Source of the DNA: Tetramitus jugosus
Lineage: Eukaryota > Heterolobosea > Eutetramitea > Acrasida > Vahlkampfiidae
Direction: 5' to 3'
NCBI GenBank assembly: GCA_937625935.1
Contig: OW569356.1
Span: forward strand, 1 to 64,000
DNA: 64,000 nt
The notes beneath the pieces were generated by a model. The model did not search any database. It was not told the origin of the DNA and saw only the letters and a list, made by a program, of their open reading frames with translations. Within the stretch, counting starts at the first letter, position 1. Each line of letters begins with the position of its first letter. A program made the translations under genes and the position numbers. This document shows positions 8,169 to 16,750 of the stretch, piece by piece.

Positions 8169-10004
8169 TCATTCTTCAAGAGAGCATTCTTCAATATGTA
8201 CCTCACCTATACTATCATCTGTCACGATTGTCTCCGCTATCCCAAATCTACTGTCTTCAATATCAAAAACAAAAACAGTGAGATGCAACTTCAAATCAGA
8301 TCTGGATTGCAAGATCAAATGATGATTCGCATAATTCTTCTGCTTCATCTGTGCCAAAGCTTGATTCTTGAACGCTGACAGACCTTTCTTTAATTTGTCC
8401 TGCACAAATTTGTACTCGATAATATGCATTGATCGCTTCAATTTGATGAAAAGATCCAGAGTTCCGTCCAGCGTGGATCCTTCTGCCAAAAAAGTAAGCT
8501 GAGGGAAATGGCGTTTCAAATGAAGCATTGATACGTACAATGCTGCTGCATACACAGCTTCAATCTTGCCAACATTCTTCTCTCCTTGTATTGTCCGGAA
8601 CTTTGGGTGAGGAAAGGACTTGATCAATCTTCCGAGTTGCTCAAATAATTTCTTCATGTTTTCCTCTATCAGTGCTTCTTTCATCTTGATTGTAATATCA
8701 TTGTTATCAACTAACCCCAGTCTTGCTGATAGATCACTAATCAATGTTTCTCGAACAGAATTGTTGGGTACTGTTAGTTTGTTGTCTTTGATCGTCAAGT
8801 ATCCTGTCTCATAAAACAACTTTTGCATTGTTCGTGTTGAGGGTTTGATCAACTCACTCAAGTCGACAGGCTGAGTAAATTTGTTCACCACTCCTTGCGG
8901 TTCAATGATTTCAACAATGGAGTGAACCGTTGGATCAAATAATGTCCATAGGTGCATGCTTCTACCTCTTGCTGCCCAGTAATTTTCGAATTGGTGTTTC
9001 TTCAGAAGTTGATTCAGATCCCAAGGATTCAGAAGCCCTTCTGTTGCATCAGTGCAGAAATTGTAGCCATAATATTCATTGATAATTCTCTCATCCAAGT
9101 TGGCACCATACTTTCGCTCAAGTTCCTCATATGCATTCGGGTATGTATTTCTTACTTCGTCTAATGTATATCCTGTCAGAGCGTGCAAGGATGTATCAGT
9201 TGACATATCGTCAAGATCATTCATCGATGAAAATAGATTGGTATATGAAAACTTGGTCACACCAGTCATAAATAACAAGTGAATCATTGATCCAAGAGCC
9301 TTGAGTGGAGAGAAGAAAGCTCTGAGCACGTCTCTATTCTTCTTTGCAAGTGAAATATTGGCCTGATCTGTCAGATTTTCAGCAATTGCTTTCGTAATTG
9401 GACCGTCATATTCATCAATCAAAATGATTACTTGTCCAGATGGTGAGTGTCTAGCAATGTACAGTATTGTTTCGTGCAACATTCCCTCAACATCATTTCT
9501 GTTTGAAAATGCTGCCTCAATATATGCAGGTATAACCAACTTGTTCTCATAAAAGCTGTGCTTGAGAACACGTATAATACCAGAGACAGGGTCGAAAGTT
9601 GAGCAAAAAGAGAAATCCAAATGTAGTACAGGCATGTCTTTCAACTTTGTGAACAAATCCTCAGAGTTGTAAATCTCAAATTGTTGTTCATTGTTCTCCA
9701 ATGGTCCAAATGCTTCTCTTTTTCCCAAGGCAATAAGTTTCATTTGTTCAACTGTCAAAGATTTTCCCATCTTTCTTGGTCTTGTAAACAAAATCTTCTT
9801 ACCAAATTCTAGTCTCATAATTCTTTCAATCATCTTGGTTTTGTCAACAAACTTGGCACCACGCTCTCGCTCACGAAAAAAGTTTTGGGTTGTTGGAATG
9901 ACCTCGAGAGATTGATTGCGTTGTTGGGTCTTGAGATTGAAAGAACTGCGGTTCATGAAGAGACGATTCGTCCTTGAACAAAAGACACGCGAGGAACACA
10001 GCAT
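8169..10004 (-). CDS. AAA-ATPase-like protein with C-terminal PD-(D/E)XK nuclease domain
   Basis: The ATG at 10004-10002 opens 611 codons. Residues 44-56 (RERERGAKFVDKT) and the Walker A loop at 73-83 (FTRPRKMGKSL) are the N-terminal signature of the AAA-ATPase-like family PF09820. A Walker B-type IDEYD follows at 196-200. The C-terminus carries the PD-(D/E)XK nuclease-like domain PF08011, with catalytic-type residues Asp517 and Glu530-Tyr-Lys532 in GTLDLF...HIIEYKF. Such proteins abound in bacteria and archaea, especially Bacteroidetes, and occur sporadically in some protists and fungi, so a transferred origin is plausible; their biological role is unknown. The first 35 residues are rich in Ser/Arg/Asn and lack acidic residues, which resembles a mitochondrial targeting sequence. 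No intron is visible. Confidence 0.87.
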   Translation of the reverse strand: MLCSSRVFCSRTNRLFMNRSSFNLKTQQRNQSLEVIPTTQNFFRERERGAKFVDKTKMIERIMRLEFGKKILFTRPRKMGKSLTVEQMKLIALGKREAFGPLENNEQQFEIYNSEDLFTKLKDMPVLHLDFSFCSTFDPVSGIIRVLKHSFYENKLVIPAYIEAAFSNRNDVEGMLHETILYIARHSPSGQVIILIDEYDGPITKAIAENLTDQANISLAKKNRDVLRAFFSPLKALGSMIHLLFMTGVTKFSYTNLFSSMNDLDDMSTDTSLHALTGYTLDEVRNTYPNAYEELERKYGANLDERIINEYYGYNFCTDATEGLLNPWDLNQLLKKHQFENYWAARGRSMHLWTLFDPTVHSIVEIIEPQGVVNKFTQPVDLSELIKPSTRTMQKLFYETGYLTIKDNKLTVPNNSVRETLISDLSARLGLVDNNDITIKMKEALIEENMKKLFEQLGRLIKSFPHPKFRTIQGEKNVGKIEAVYAAALYVSMLHLKRHFPQLTFLAEGSTLDGTLDLFIKLKRSMHIIEYKFVQDKLKKGLSAFKNQALAQMKQKNYANHHLILQSRSDLKLHLTVFVFDIEDSRFGIAETIVTDDSIGEVHIEECSLEE

Positions 10005-10167
10005 TGGTTTTTGTTGGTGTCTTGGTTTTTTTGTTCACTGTAGACCAACAAATTTTGCAGGTCGGAATAAATCAAGACTGTAGTTCCAAATGTAACGGTC
10101 ACGAGGGAGTTTATGTTCCTATGGAAGAATTCGTCCTCCATGGAGGAGGTCTCTAACTTCTCTAGGC

Positions 10168-10831
10168 ATGAATGATGTGGATAGGCGTACTTTTTGGGAG
10201 GTTCATTTCACTCCCACGAATATGACGAACTCCATGGATCTTTCGGTTGAACCTGTTCTTGTGCTTTGTCATACAGAAAGACAGAGACTTGAAGCTATCA
10301 TTTCAAGAATTAAACCACTCACTGACTTTGGAATTATCAATGAATTGTCATTGGAAGAACTGAAACGTTCTCTGGATCCAGAGAGAGTACTTTCATTTGA
10401 TCACGTTACCAACTCTTTGGATGAGAGGAATTTGAAAGCATCTACTAATTGTATCAGATCGCTTCTGGATCAGAAAACAGACATAAATTCAATGAAGATG
10501 ATTTCTCGAATTGTAACAGATGAGCGAGTCTCAGAAAGAAGTAGAACATTGATAACTTCTGTACTCAGACAGTTCGTCCCACTCTACCAATTAACCCATA
10601 ATGCAGAAATTATCAGTTCATTTTGAGGATTGTGAATGGTTCGGTTCTCATCCATTGAATCAATACTGCAGTGTTTCCATACTCTTGAAGAAAACTTCGA
10701 ACAGAATGTCAAGCAAAGACTTTACTGATTTGATGTGTGATCCAAACCTATTGAATGGACTGGGATTAGATGAATGGATAAAAAAGCAAAACCTGTCCAA
10801 ATGCTTCCTAGTTCCTTCTCATGCAGGATAG
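10168..10831 (+). pseudogene. Unidentified protein gene, frameshifted
   Basis: An open frame of 152 codons (10168-10626, ATG start) ends just where a second frame (10601-10831) becomes protein-like; a single-base shift near 10610 would join them as ...AEIIS/FEDCEWFGSHPLNQ.... After the second stop (10829-10831) protein-like words continue in yet another frame to about 10880. The combined product would be helical and acidic; I do not recognise the family. The pattern fits a gene that has gathered at least one frameshift and one stop. Confidence 0.45.
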
Positions 10832-11070
10832 AAATCATGCCAGATATGCTATCTATCCAAGTATGAAGAACTTGTTTGTTGTAGCATGTGAAGATCGTTC
10901 AACAATTCATAATCTTGTGACATTCCTGCAAGACACTATTCGGCAAGATACTGGCAACCTCTATCATTTCTGAATGTTCCTTGAGCGCATTGAACATCGA
11001 CACTTCTACAAGGAGGCAAGGATCTGTGTAAATCCAGGAGAAGTGCTCCATAAACAAAACCGAACACACA

Positions 11071-12642
11071 TGTGGAGCTCTGACAAGAACATAAAATGGT
11101 TGGTTGCCCTCTTGACCCTCTCTGTCTCATCCTATTTCTTTCTGCTCTCAATTTCTCATCTTCCCCCACGGCAAGACACCTCAATAGTCCACAAGGTCGT
11201 AGAACCTGCAAAGGCTCCAAAGGTGGTGAACACAGAAAAACAACAAATTGTGAAAGAACAGCAACAACAACCTTCAAAGTCCACCAAGAATCATACATGA
11301 GAATTCATGTGCTTTTGGTTTGTTGTCATGGAAGTCTCCCAAGGGTTTTTTGAACATTTGGTCTCCAAGTCTACGACAAGCGTCGACAGTAGCTTTGAAA
11401 GAAGCAGTGAATATTACTGTTCTTGTCCAAGAGGCTATGATCAACATGGTTGTGCGAAGAGCAATCAAGAATTGAAGATTCCACAATTTCGAATGGCTCG
11501 TTGCACTTATGGATGGCACAACATTGAATTTAACAAATTAAGAAACGAAACCAACGTAAAACATCTAAAAAAAATGGAGAAACTGTTCAGTAGATTTAGA
11601 TCTCTCAACGATTCATTTACTGTTGACCTATAATCAAAAGCTGTTTTATGATTCGACAGAGCCATTGCTAACTGGAGACATGACTAGAAGTGAATGGTTC
11701 AATGGAAAATCCATAATTCTAGGTAAAGTGCTTTACACGTTCATGTTTAGCAAATGTGGGGCATTGGATGTCATTGAATACATGTTGAATATAATGTACT
11801 CCAAAGATCATTACTTTGTGTTGTTTTTATCAGAGAACATGAACAATTGCCGAAAACAGGTGGAAGATATGGTTGAGAGAATACGACTCGACAATAGTGA
11901 AGCGACCAACATTTGGATCGTTCCTCAACATCTCTCGTTTAAAAGTTACAGAGCGCATATTACACTTGTGTACATGAACATTATTCCTGTCCTTTACAGT
12001 TTTCTCAACGGAATGACAGACTGGAGTCACGAAGTCAATTTATCAGAGGCGCATTTCCCATTGACGTCTACCAATCAATTCTCTCAATTTTTAAGGAATC
12101 GGTCATCAATATTCCAAACATTTGTATCTACTGATTACCCGAAACCCAATGAGAGATACAAGTATGTCACGTACTCGTGTACCTCACTTGATGTTTTGAG
12201 CGAAATGTTTGGTTCTCGAGATATCATAGCCATTGGAGGTTCTCAATGGAAGATTTGGTCCAATGTTCAATGGAGGTTGATGTTGAGTAGTGTCACTGCT
12301 TTGAACACATTGTTCAAATTCAAGTACTCCATTATTCCTGATGAGTTGTACTTTTCAAGCATTACACATACATTTACCACCTTGCACAGCGGTAATTCAT
12401 CAGCACCTGTCCTCATGGTGGACGGAACTCGAACAATCCTGCCTAACTTAGTGAATGTTAAGGATAATTTGACATACCTGAAATGGGTTCATGGAAGAGG
12501 TAGTCCGCTGCCAATCCCGGACCAATACCGAGAGGAAGTTATAAAGTTTGCGCAATCTGGAACGAAATTCTTTGCTAGAAAGATGATGAATGTCCTCATG
12601 GCCAAGAACATCACACGAACACTTGGGTTTTCCAAAGATTAA
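11071..12642 (+). pseudogene. GT14-family glycosyltransferase (core-2/I-branching type), two lesions
   Basis: ATG 11071 opens a typical type II signal anchor (KNIKWLVALLTLSVSSYFFLLSISH) and a Lys/Gln-rich stem, but a TGA at 11298-11300 stops it. The same frame resumes to 11633, and the catalytic part lies in a second frame from about 11623 to 12642. That part has GT14 hallmarks (PF02485, the beta-1,6-GlcNAc-transferase/xylosyltransferase family): ILGKVLYTFMFS, the HYFVLFLSEN strand, TDWSHEVNLSEAHFPL, SQWKIWS and IPDELYF. Members act in the Golgi lumen. Neither lesion is explained by an intron of the GTATGT or GTGAGT type used elsewhere in the window, so I call it a pseudogene. Unusual introns or two assembly errors could rescue it. 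The frame 11623-12642 alone is intact for 339 codons, starting from a TTG. Confidence 0.65.
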
Positions 12643-12877
12643 AGACAAAGGATTGAATACACAATATTATCCACAATCTTCGTGGTCTTAACTTTGTTTT
12701 AAAAACAATGAACAAGAGAATCAATCATATTTCATATCCAAGACAGTTGGATTGTCCACTCCAAATAACGATGACAAAAGATAGCCCGTTATCACAGCAA
12801 GAACCAACAATCTGCAATTGCGGCTTTGCGATCGATATACCTGGATTCAGAAACGATACAGAGTTGCTTCTTTAATA
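12643..12877. other. Short intergenic gap between convergent genes
   Basis: It separates the 3' end of the glycosyltransferase from the GNAT half-gene. No feature is seen. Confidence 0.4.
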
Positions 12878-13303
12878 TCAGAGCTGGGAGATGTCTTCCT
12901 CAGTTGTCGTCAAATCAAGCTGAGCAAGGACGACACCCCCAGGTAATCCTTTGAACGGTCTACCTCCTTTTGAATCAATGAATGGATCATATTTAACTAG
13001 AGGTCCAAATTTGTAACCGTTCTGTTCGCAAAGGATACGTGTGAAGAGTGTGGAGCACTCCGCGATGGCCTTTTGGAATCCTGCTTTTTTTCCCAGAACG
13101 ATACTTAATTTCTCTAAAATAACGCCCACGCCATACTTTGATACTTCTGGATCAATTGCAGTGAAAGATTGATACATAACAATGCCAGGCTGTTCGATCC
13201 GCTGATAACCCTCCATCGCCTTGTCCAACACTTCAAACACTGGAGCGTGTCTTTCAATCCAAGTAGGATCAATTGGATTCCCTGGAGAAGCTAACTTGTT
13301 CAT
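12878..13303 (-). pseudogene. C-terminal half of a GNAT (AANAT-like) acyltransferase domain, detached
   Basis: This frame of 141 codons (ATG 13303-13301) encodes only the second half of a GNAT fold. It has the acyl-CoA/amine-binding segment KYGVGVILEKLSIVLGKKAGFQKAIAECSTLFTRIL followed by CEQNGYKFGPLVKYDPF and PFKG, in the order found in arylalkylamine N-acetyltransferase-like domains. The missing first half is the C-terminus of the adenylation-domain gene whose frame ends at 14446 on the same strand. The two halves are separated by the insertion 13309-14539. I therefore read this as the 3' end of the same ancestral Ebony-like gene. An independently expressed half-domain is possible but unlikely to be an active enzyme. 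Confidence 0.72.
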
Positions 13304-13507
13304 GTTGTCACGGGACGGTTTTTTGGTTTTAAAACCGAAAAATAGGTCGACGAATTCCCGTCAAACTCCATTTCCCAAGCCTATGAGGCGAGCTGGACCA
13401 AGGCGAACCCAGATTATAGCAATAACAGTACATTAAAGTCCTATATAAGCAGCTGGAACTGGTATTGTCAAGCCTATAGCTCTTTTCCTACATTTTCAAA
13501 AACCACA

Positions 13508-13657
13508 ATGTCACAAATTTGTTGTGTGAAAAATGGCGACGGAGTAAACAGCAAGCCAGCAAAGCGAGAGCGAGAGATGACATTTCGAATGATAAGTTTA
13601 ATGATGCTAGGTTGTGGCTTGTCTATGTTGTACTGCCATCTATGGTCTCTTGCATAG
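13508..13657 (+). CDS. Possible small membrane protein (49 aa) inside the inserted element
   Basis: An ATG at 13508 opens 49 codons ending at TAG 13655-13657, too short to appear in a long-ORF list. The first 23 residues are polar and basic (MSQICCVKNGDGVNSKPAKR...). The rest is one hydrophobic, Met/Leu/Cys-rich segment that could span a membrane. A TATATAAGC sequence lies 67 bp upstream at about 13441. Chance is a real alternative for an ORF of this size. Confidence 0.25.
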   Translation: MSQICCVKNGDGVNSKPAKREREMTFRMISLMMLGCGLSMLYCHLWSLA

Positions 13658-13738
13658 TAAGCTTTGCTTCTTCCTTCAGATCAAATCGCCTAACACCTTG
13701 CAACATATAGTGAACCTGGATCACTGATATTCCCTTAC

Positions 13739-14422
13739 TTATTGTACAGGAATAAATTCGCACTGATCTGATATTCTTCTAGTCACTTGACAGTCGACGA
13801 GTACAGGAACAACTGGTGCCGTTTTGCCCTTTAGCATGCTAGCAACAGCTCTCTTTTCCTCAGCAGATCCAATCACATACTGATCAATTTCCTTTCCATC
13901 GCGGTCTCTTGTCTCATATTTCATTTGAACGTACATTGACTTGTCCTTCTGGTTATACATCAGGATGACTGGATATGTCAAACAGCATTTCATACCAGTT
14001 CTCGCAATAGATCTTGTTGCTTCATCTCCAAATACATCCTTAAACTTCTTCAGAGACATGATGGCACGGATAGAGTTCTGAACAATGTTTCTAGGGTTCT
14101 GTTTTCCAAACGAATACTCCAATGTACCTCCTACAAATGTATTGTACTCGGATCGTTCCAGACAATTAACAGTGCTAAACCGTTTGAACTCTCTGATTGG
14201 CTTCTTTGCAGTCATACGCTTTCTAATTGACTGCAACACAGTATTCTGAATCATTTCCCTCCTCGATTTGCTCAGTCTTCCTTCACGGGCATCATCATTG
14301 CTGTCTGCACGCCTCCTCCCTCCTTCAGATACTGGACCACTTCTGTATTCACGTCTTCTGAAATCTACTGTCAACTCATAGTCAGCCAAATAAGCTGGTG
14401 CTTGTCTCACACGTGATGGCAT
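13739..14422 (-). CDS. Uncharacterised basic protein (227 aa), cargo of the inserted element
   Basis: The ATG at 14422-14420 opens 227 codons. Residues 20-100 are Arg/Lys-rich (FRRREYRSGPVSEGGRRRAD; SRREMIQNTVLQSIRKRMTAKKP), and the remaining part looks like a compact alpha/beta domain with CCLTYPVILMYNQKDKSMYVQMKYETRD and a C-terminal VPVLVDCQVTRRI strand pair. I recognise no family and no DDE, YR or nuclease signature. It starts 24 bp from the stop of the interrupted Ebony-like gene and lies between the inverted repeats, so it probably arrived with the insertion. The basic N-terminus would suit nucleic-acid binding; that is inference. Confidence 0.6.
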   Translation of the reverse strand: MPSRVRQAPAYLADYELTVDFRRREYRSGPVSEGGRRRADSNDDAREGRLSKSRREMIQNTVLQSIRKRMTAKKPIREFKRFSTVNCLERSEYNTFVGGTLEYSFGKQNPRNIVQNSIRAIMSLKKFKDVFGDEATRSIARTGMKCCLTYPVILMYNQKDKSMYVQMKYETRDRDGKEIDQYVIGSAEEKRAVASMLKGKTAPVVPVLVDCQVTRRISDQCEFIPVQ

Positions 14423-14445
14423 GCTTGTTTGTTGTTAAATGTTGA

Positions 14446-16623
14446 CTAACGGTAACGCCGTTGGCCATTCATTGTCATCTCTTTTTTTGTGTTACAATGC
14501 ACAGGATTGTCGGTTTTGAACCCAAAAAACCTTGCCGTGTAATTATCAATCGCAAGAGAACAACCTACTACTTTACCATTCAATTTTGCAATTATCGATA
14601 AGTTGTGGTTGGGAACCTCCATGAAGAAAGGAGTGAAGAAATATAGTGTCTCTGCAGCTGATAGTCTCAAGAAATTTGCAAGTGGTTCCTCAGTTTCATA
14701 AATTGTTGCAGCAAATAGAGAAACTTCATCCATATCATTCTCATCATAATAGTCGAATGAGATACCTGAATGGAGATCAACTACAGGAAATTGATTTGGC
14801 CAAGTGTGTATATCTGAAGGAATATGGAGCCTATCTTGTTGCGGGCTTTCAATACCTGTATGATATGAATCTGCATGATCTCCAGCTTCAGCAAAATGCA
14901 CCACTTTTGTTGCAAGATCTCGAAGAGTAAAAGAGAGAATGAAATCGCGATGAGAAACAATGATGCCCTTATCCTTTTTCAACTTCATCTTAATCAAGGA
15001 GATGTTCAACGAACTTATGCCAAGAGAATCAATTTCGTCATCAGGTCCCACCTGAATACCCAATATTTGATTGATAGTCTCACACAAATCTGACTCAACT
15101 TCATTCGAATAGTCACTATTGACGGTGATGATTGGTTTATCGAGTTGAGATCGATCAATTTTTCCATTGCAATTCAGAGGTAGCTGATCTAGCACCACAT
15201 ACTTACTGGGAATCATGTAATCCATCAATTTATCTTTCAGAAAGAGTGGAATATCCTGTATTTCGAATTGAGTTTGGCTCAGAGTGAGATATGCAACCAA
15301 AAAGCCAAAAGAATCTGATTCCTTCCAAAACTTTGTGACACACTTCGTCACACCAGGGCACTTTTCGATCAAGATTTCAACTTCTTCTAAGTCAACGAGC
15401 ATTCCTCGAATCTTTACTTGGTTATCAATCCTCCCTAGATACACCAAATCACCGTTTTTGAGTCTCTTACCAAAATCACCCATCTTGTACATCCGAGAAA
15501 AGGTCGAACATGTATCATATTGACACTCTACAAATCTTTCAGATGTTAACAACTCATTGTTGAGATATCCTTTTGCCAGTCCAACACCACTAACAACAAT
15601 CTCTCCCTGATCTGCCAGTTGTTGGAATTCGTCAACAAGATAAACTTTCATACCGTTAATTGGTTGACCAATTGGAATCACTCCTCGATGTACATCACTC
15701 ATTGTAACTCTATGAAATGTAAGATCAGAAGATACTTCACTTGACCCATAGACGTTGAGGAGTGTAACACTGGCTGATAAAGATAGATATTTTCTACTTA
15801 CTTCCACTGATAGAGTCTCTCCACTCGATTCCCAATGATTAAGATGAGGTAAAACTCTTGGTAGATCATACATGTTAAAGAGTGTATCTAACACAGAAGG
15901 AACAGTTGCCAGTCGAGTAACCTTTGATTCTGAGAGAGCTTCCACAAGGACATGAATATCAGTTCTCCAGGAATCATTCACTAGGCGCAGAGGAACACCT
16001 TTTAACAATGGTTGAAATATCTCTGCGATAAAATCTGTAAAGCTCACGACTGTCTTGGAGCAACATACATCATTATCATTGTAGGGGTATGAGTCCCACA
16101 TGTACTGACAACGGTTTATCACACCAATGTGTGTTCCAATAGTACACTTTTGCTTGCCGCTGCTACCTGATGTAAATATGAGGTAGGCAGATGATGATGT
16201 ATCTATTGACAGCCCCAGATTCTGCTCTTCACACTCGCTAAACATGTCCCAATGCGAAAGGATTAAGTGTTCTGTCATATTGTCCATAATTGTCCGAGAA
16301 ATAATCAGAGAAGGATTGGAAACCTGGACAATGTTATTGAATCTTTCTGATGAAGTGGAGGGATCGACAGCCAGAAAAACGTGTCCTGTTTTCAGCACTG
16401 CCAACAATGCAGCTACGAAATCTATACTTCGTTCAATCGTCACCACAATGACTGAACTGCCAGGAAAGTGCATAGACTGGATGTAGTGAGCAAGACGATT
16501 TGCCTTGCGATTTAATTGTTCATAGGTAATGGTAGAGAGGTCACAATCCACCAAACATTCGAAATGTGGATGTAAGGATGCTTGTTCTTCGAATAGGCCG
16601 TGCAGAGTGAGGATTTGTTTCAT
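14446..16623 (-). CDS. Ebony-like adenylation-carrier-GNAT synthetase, truncated by an insertion
   Basis: The ATG at 16623-16621 opens 725 codons. Residues 10-510 are an AMP-binding adenylation domain: YEQLNRKANRLAHYI (34-48), the phosphate loop YLIFTSGSSGKQK (147-159), NVYGSSEV, GEIVVSGVGLAKGYL, YKMGDFGKRL and DNQVKIRGMLVDLEEVE, and PLNCNGKIDRSQL with the catalytic Lys. A carrier domain follows, with LGISSL carrying the phosphopantetheine serine at about 537. Residues about 610-696 are the first half of a GNAT domain, then the frame ends after junction-derived residues. This order is that of Drosophila Ebony (beta-alanyl-amine synthase), whose terminal amine-selecting domain is AANAT-like: an activated amino acid is held on the carrier and passed to an amine. 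The rest of the GNAT domain is at 13303-12878. Without it, amine transfer is doubtful. The substrate is unknown. Confidence 0.85.
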   Translation of the reverse strand: MKQILTLHGLFEEQASLHPHFECLVDCDLSTITYEQLNRKANRLAHYIQSMHFPGSSVIVVTIERSIDFVAALLAVLKTGHVFLAVDPSTSSERFNNIVQVSNPSLIISRTIMDNMTEHLILSHWDMFSECEEQNLGLSIDTSSSAYLIFTSGSSGKQKCTIGTHIGVINRCQYMWDSYPYNDNDVCCSKTVVSFTDFIAEIFQPLLKGVPLRLVNDSWRTDIHVLVEALSESKVTRLATVPSVLDTLFNMYDLPRVLPHLNHWESSGETLSVEVSRKYLSLSASVTLLNVYGSSEVSSDLTFHRVTMSDVHRGVIPIGQPINGMKVYLVDEFQQLADQGEIVVSGVGLAKGYLNNELLTSERFVECQYDTCSTFSRMYKMGDFGKRLKNGDLVYLGRIDNQVKIRGMLVDLEEVEILIEKCPGVTKCVTKFWKESDSFGFLVAYLTLSQTQFEIQDIPLFLKDKLMDYMIPSKYVVLDQLPLNCNGKIDRSQLDKPIITVNSDYSNEVESDLCETINQILGIQVGPDDEIDSLGISSLNISLIKMKLKKDKGIIVSHRDFILSFTLRDLATKVVHFAEAGDHADSYHTGIESPQQDRLHIPSDIHTWPNQFPVVDLHSGISFDYYDENDMDEVSLFAATIYETEEPLANFLRLSAAETLYFFTPFFMEVPNHNLSIIAKLNGKVVGCSLAIDNYTARFFGFKTDNPVHCNTKKEMTMNGQRRYR

Positions 16624-16750
16624 TTGTCTTCTTTGTGTTTGGTCTTGTTGCTGCCCAAGACTACCTTCGTATCTGGAAATTGCAAATTGAGTATCTTCCG
16701 CAAGCCCAAGTTCAGATTTTTAGGGTTCTCCGAGGAGTTTGCATTCCAAT
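16624..16750. promoter_or_regulatory. Divergent intergenic region shared by the Ebony-like and b5-heme oxygenase genes
   Basis: Only 127 bp separate the two start codons, so both genes probably use a common bidirectional promoter region. No TATA box or other recognised element is evident. The shared control is an inference from the spacing and supports a joint function. Confidence 0.45.

Larger units (their letters stand above)
13309..14539. mobile_element. Candidate inserted element with imperfect terminal inverted repeats of about 34 bp
   Basis: The plus strand at 13309-13343 and the minus strand at 14539-14506 are alike: both read CACGG, a variable base, A, a variable base, then GGTTTTTTGG and a TTYAAAACCGA-like core, about 28 of 34 positions matching. 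The interval lies exactly between the first half of a GNAT domain (ending near codon 696 of the 14446-16623 gene) and its second half (12878-13303). It contains a minus-strand ORF of 227 codons and a possible plus-strand ORF of 49 codons. No DDE transposase is recognised, so the element would be non-autonomous or of an unknown type. A clear target-site duplication was not found. Confidence 0.6.

Noticed and set aside
9974..10156. Small plus-strand ORF with a hydrophobic segment
   Set aside because: It overlaps the start of the well-supported AAA/PD-(D/E)XK gene on the other strand and shows no conserved pattern. It is probably a shadow of the presequence region.
11623..11625. TTG as the start of the glycosyltransferase
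   Set aside because: Non-ATG initiation is unlikely, and a signal anchor and stem of the right type lie directly upstream. A frame lesion is the simpler reading.
14461..14500. Target-site duplication flanking the inserted element (TGACAATGAA versus TGACAACATGAA)
   Set aside because: One copy lies inside the inverted repeat rather than outside it, and the match is inexact, so it is not a convincing target duplication.
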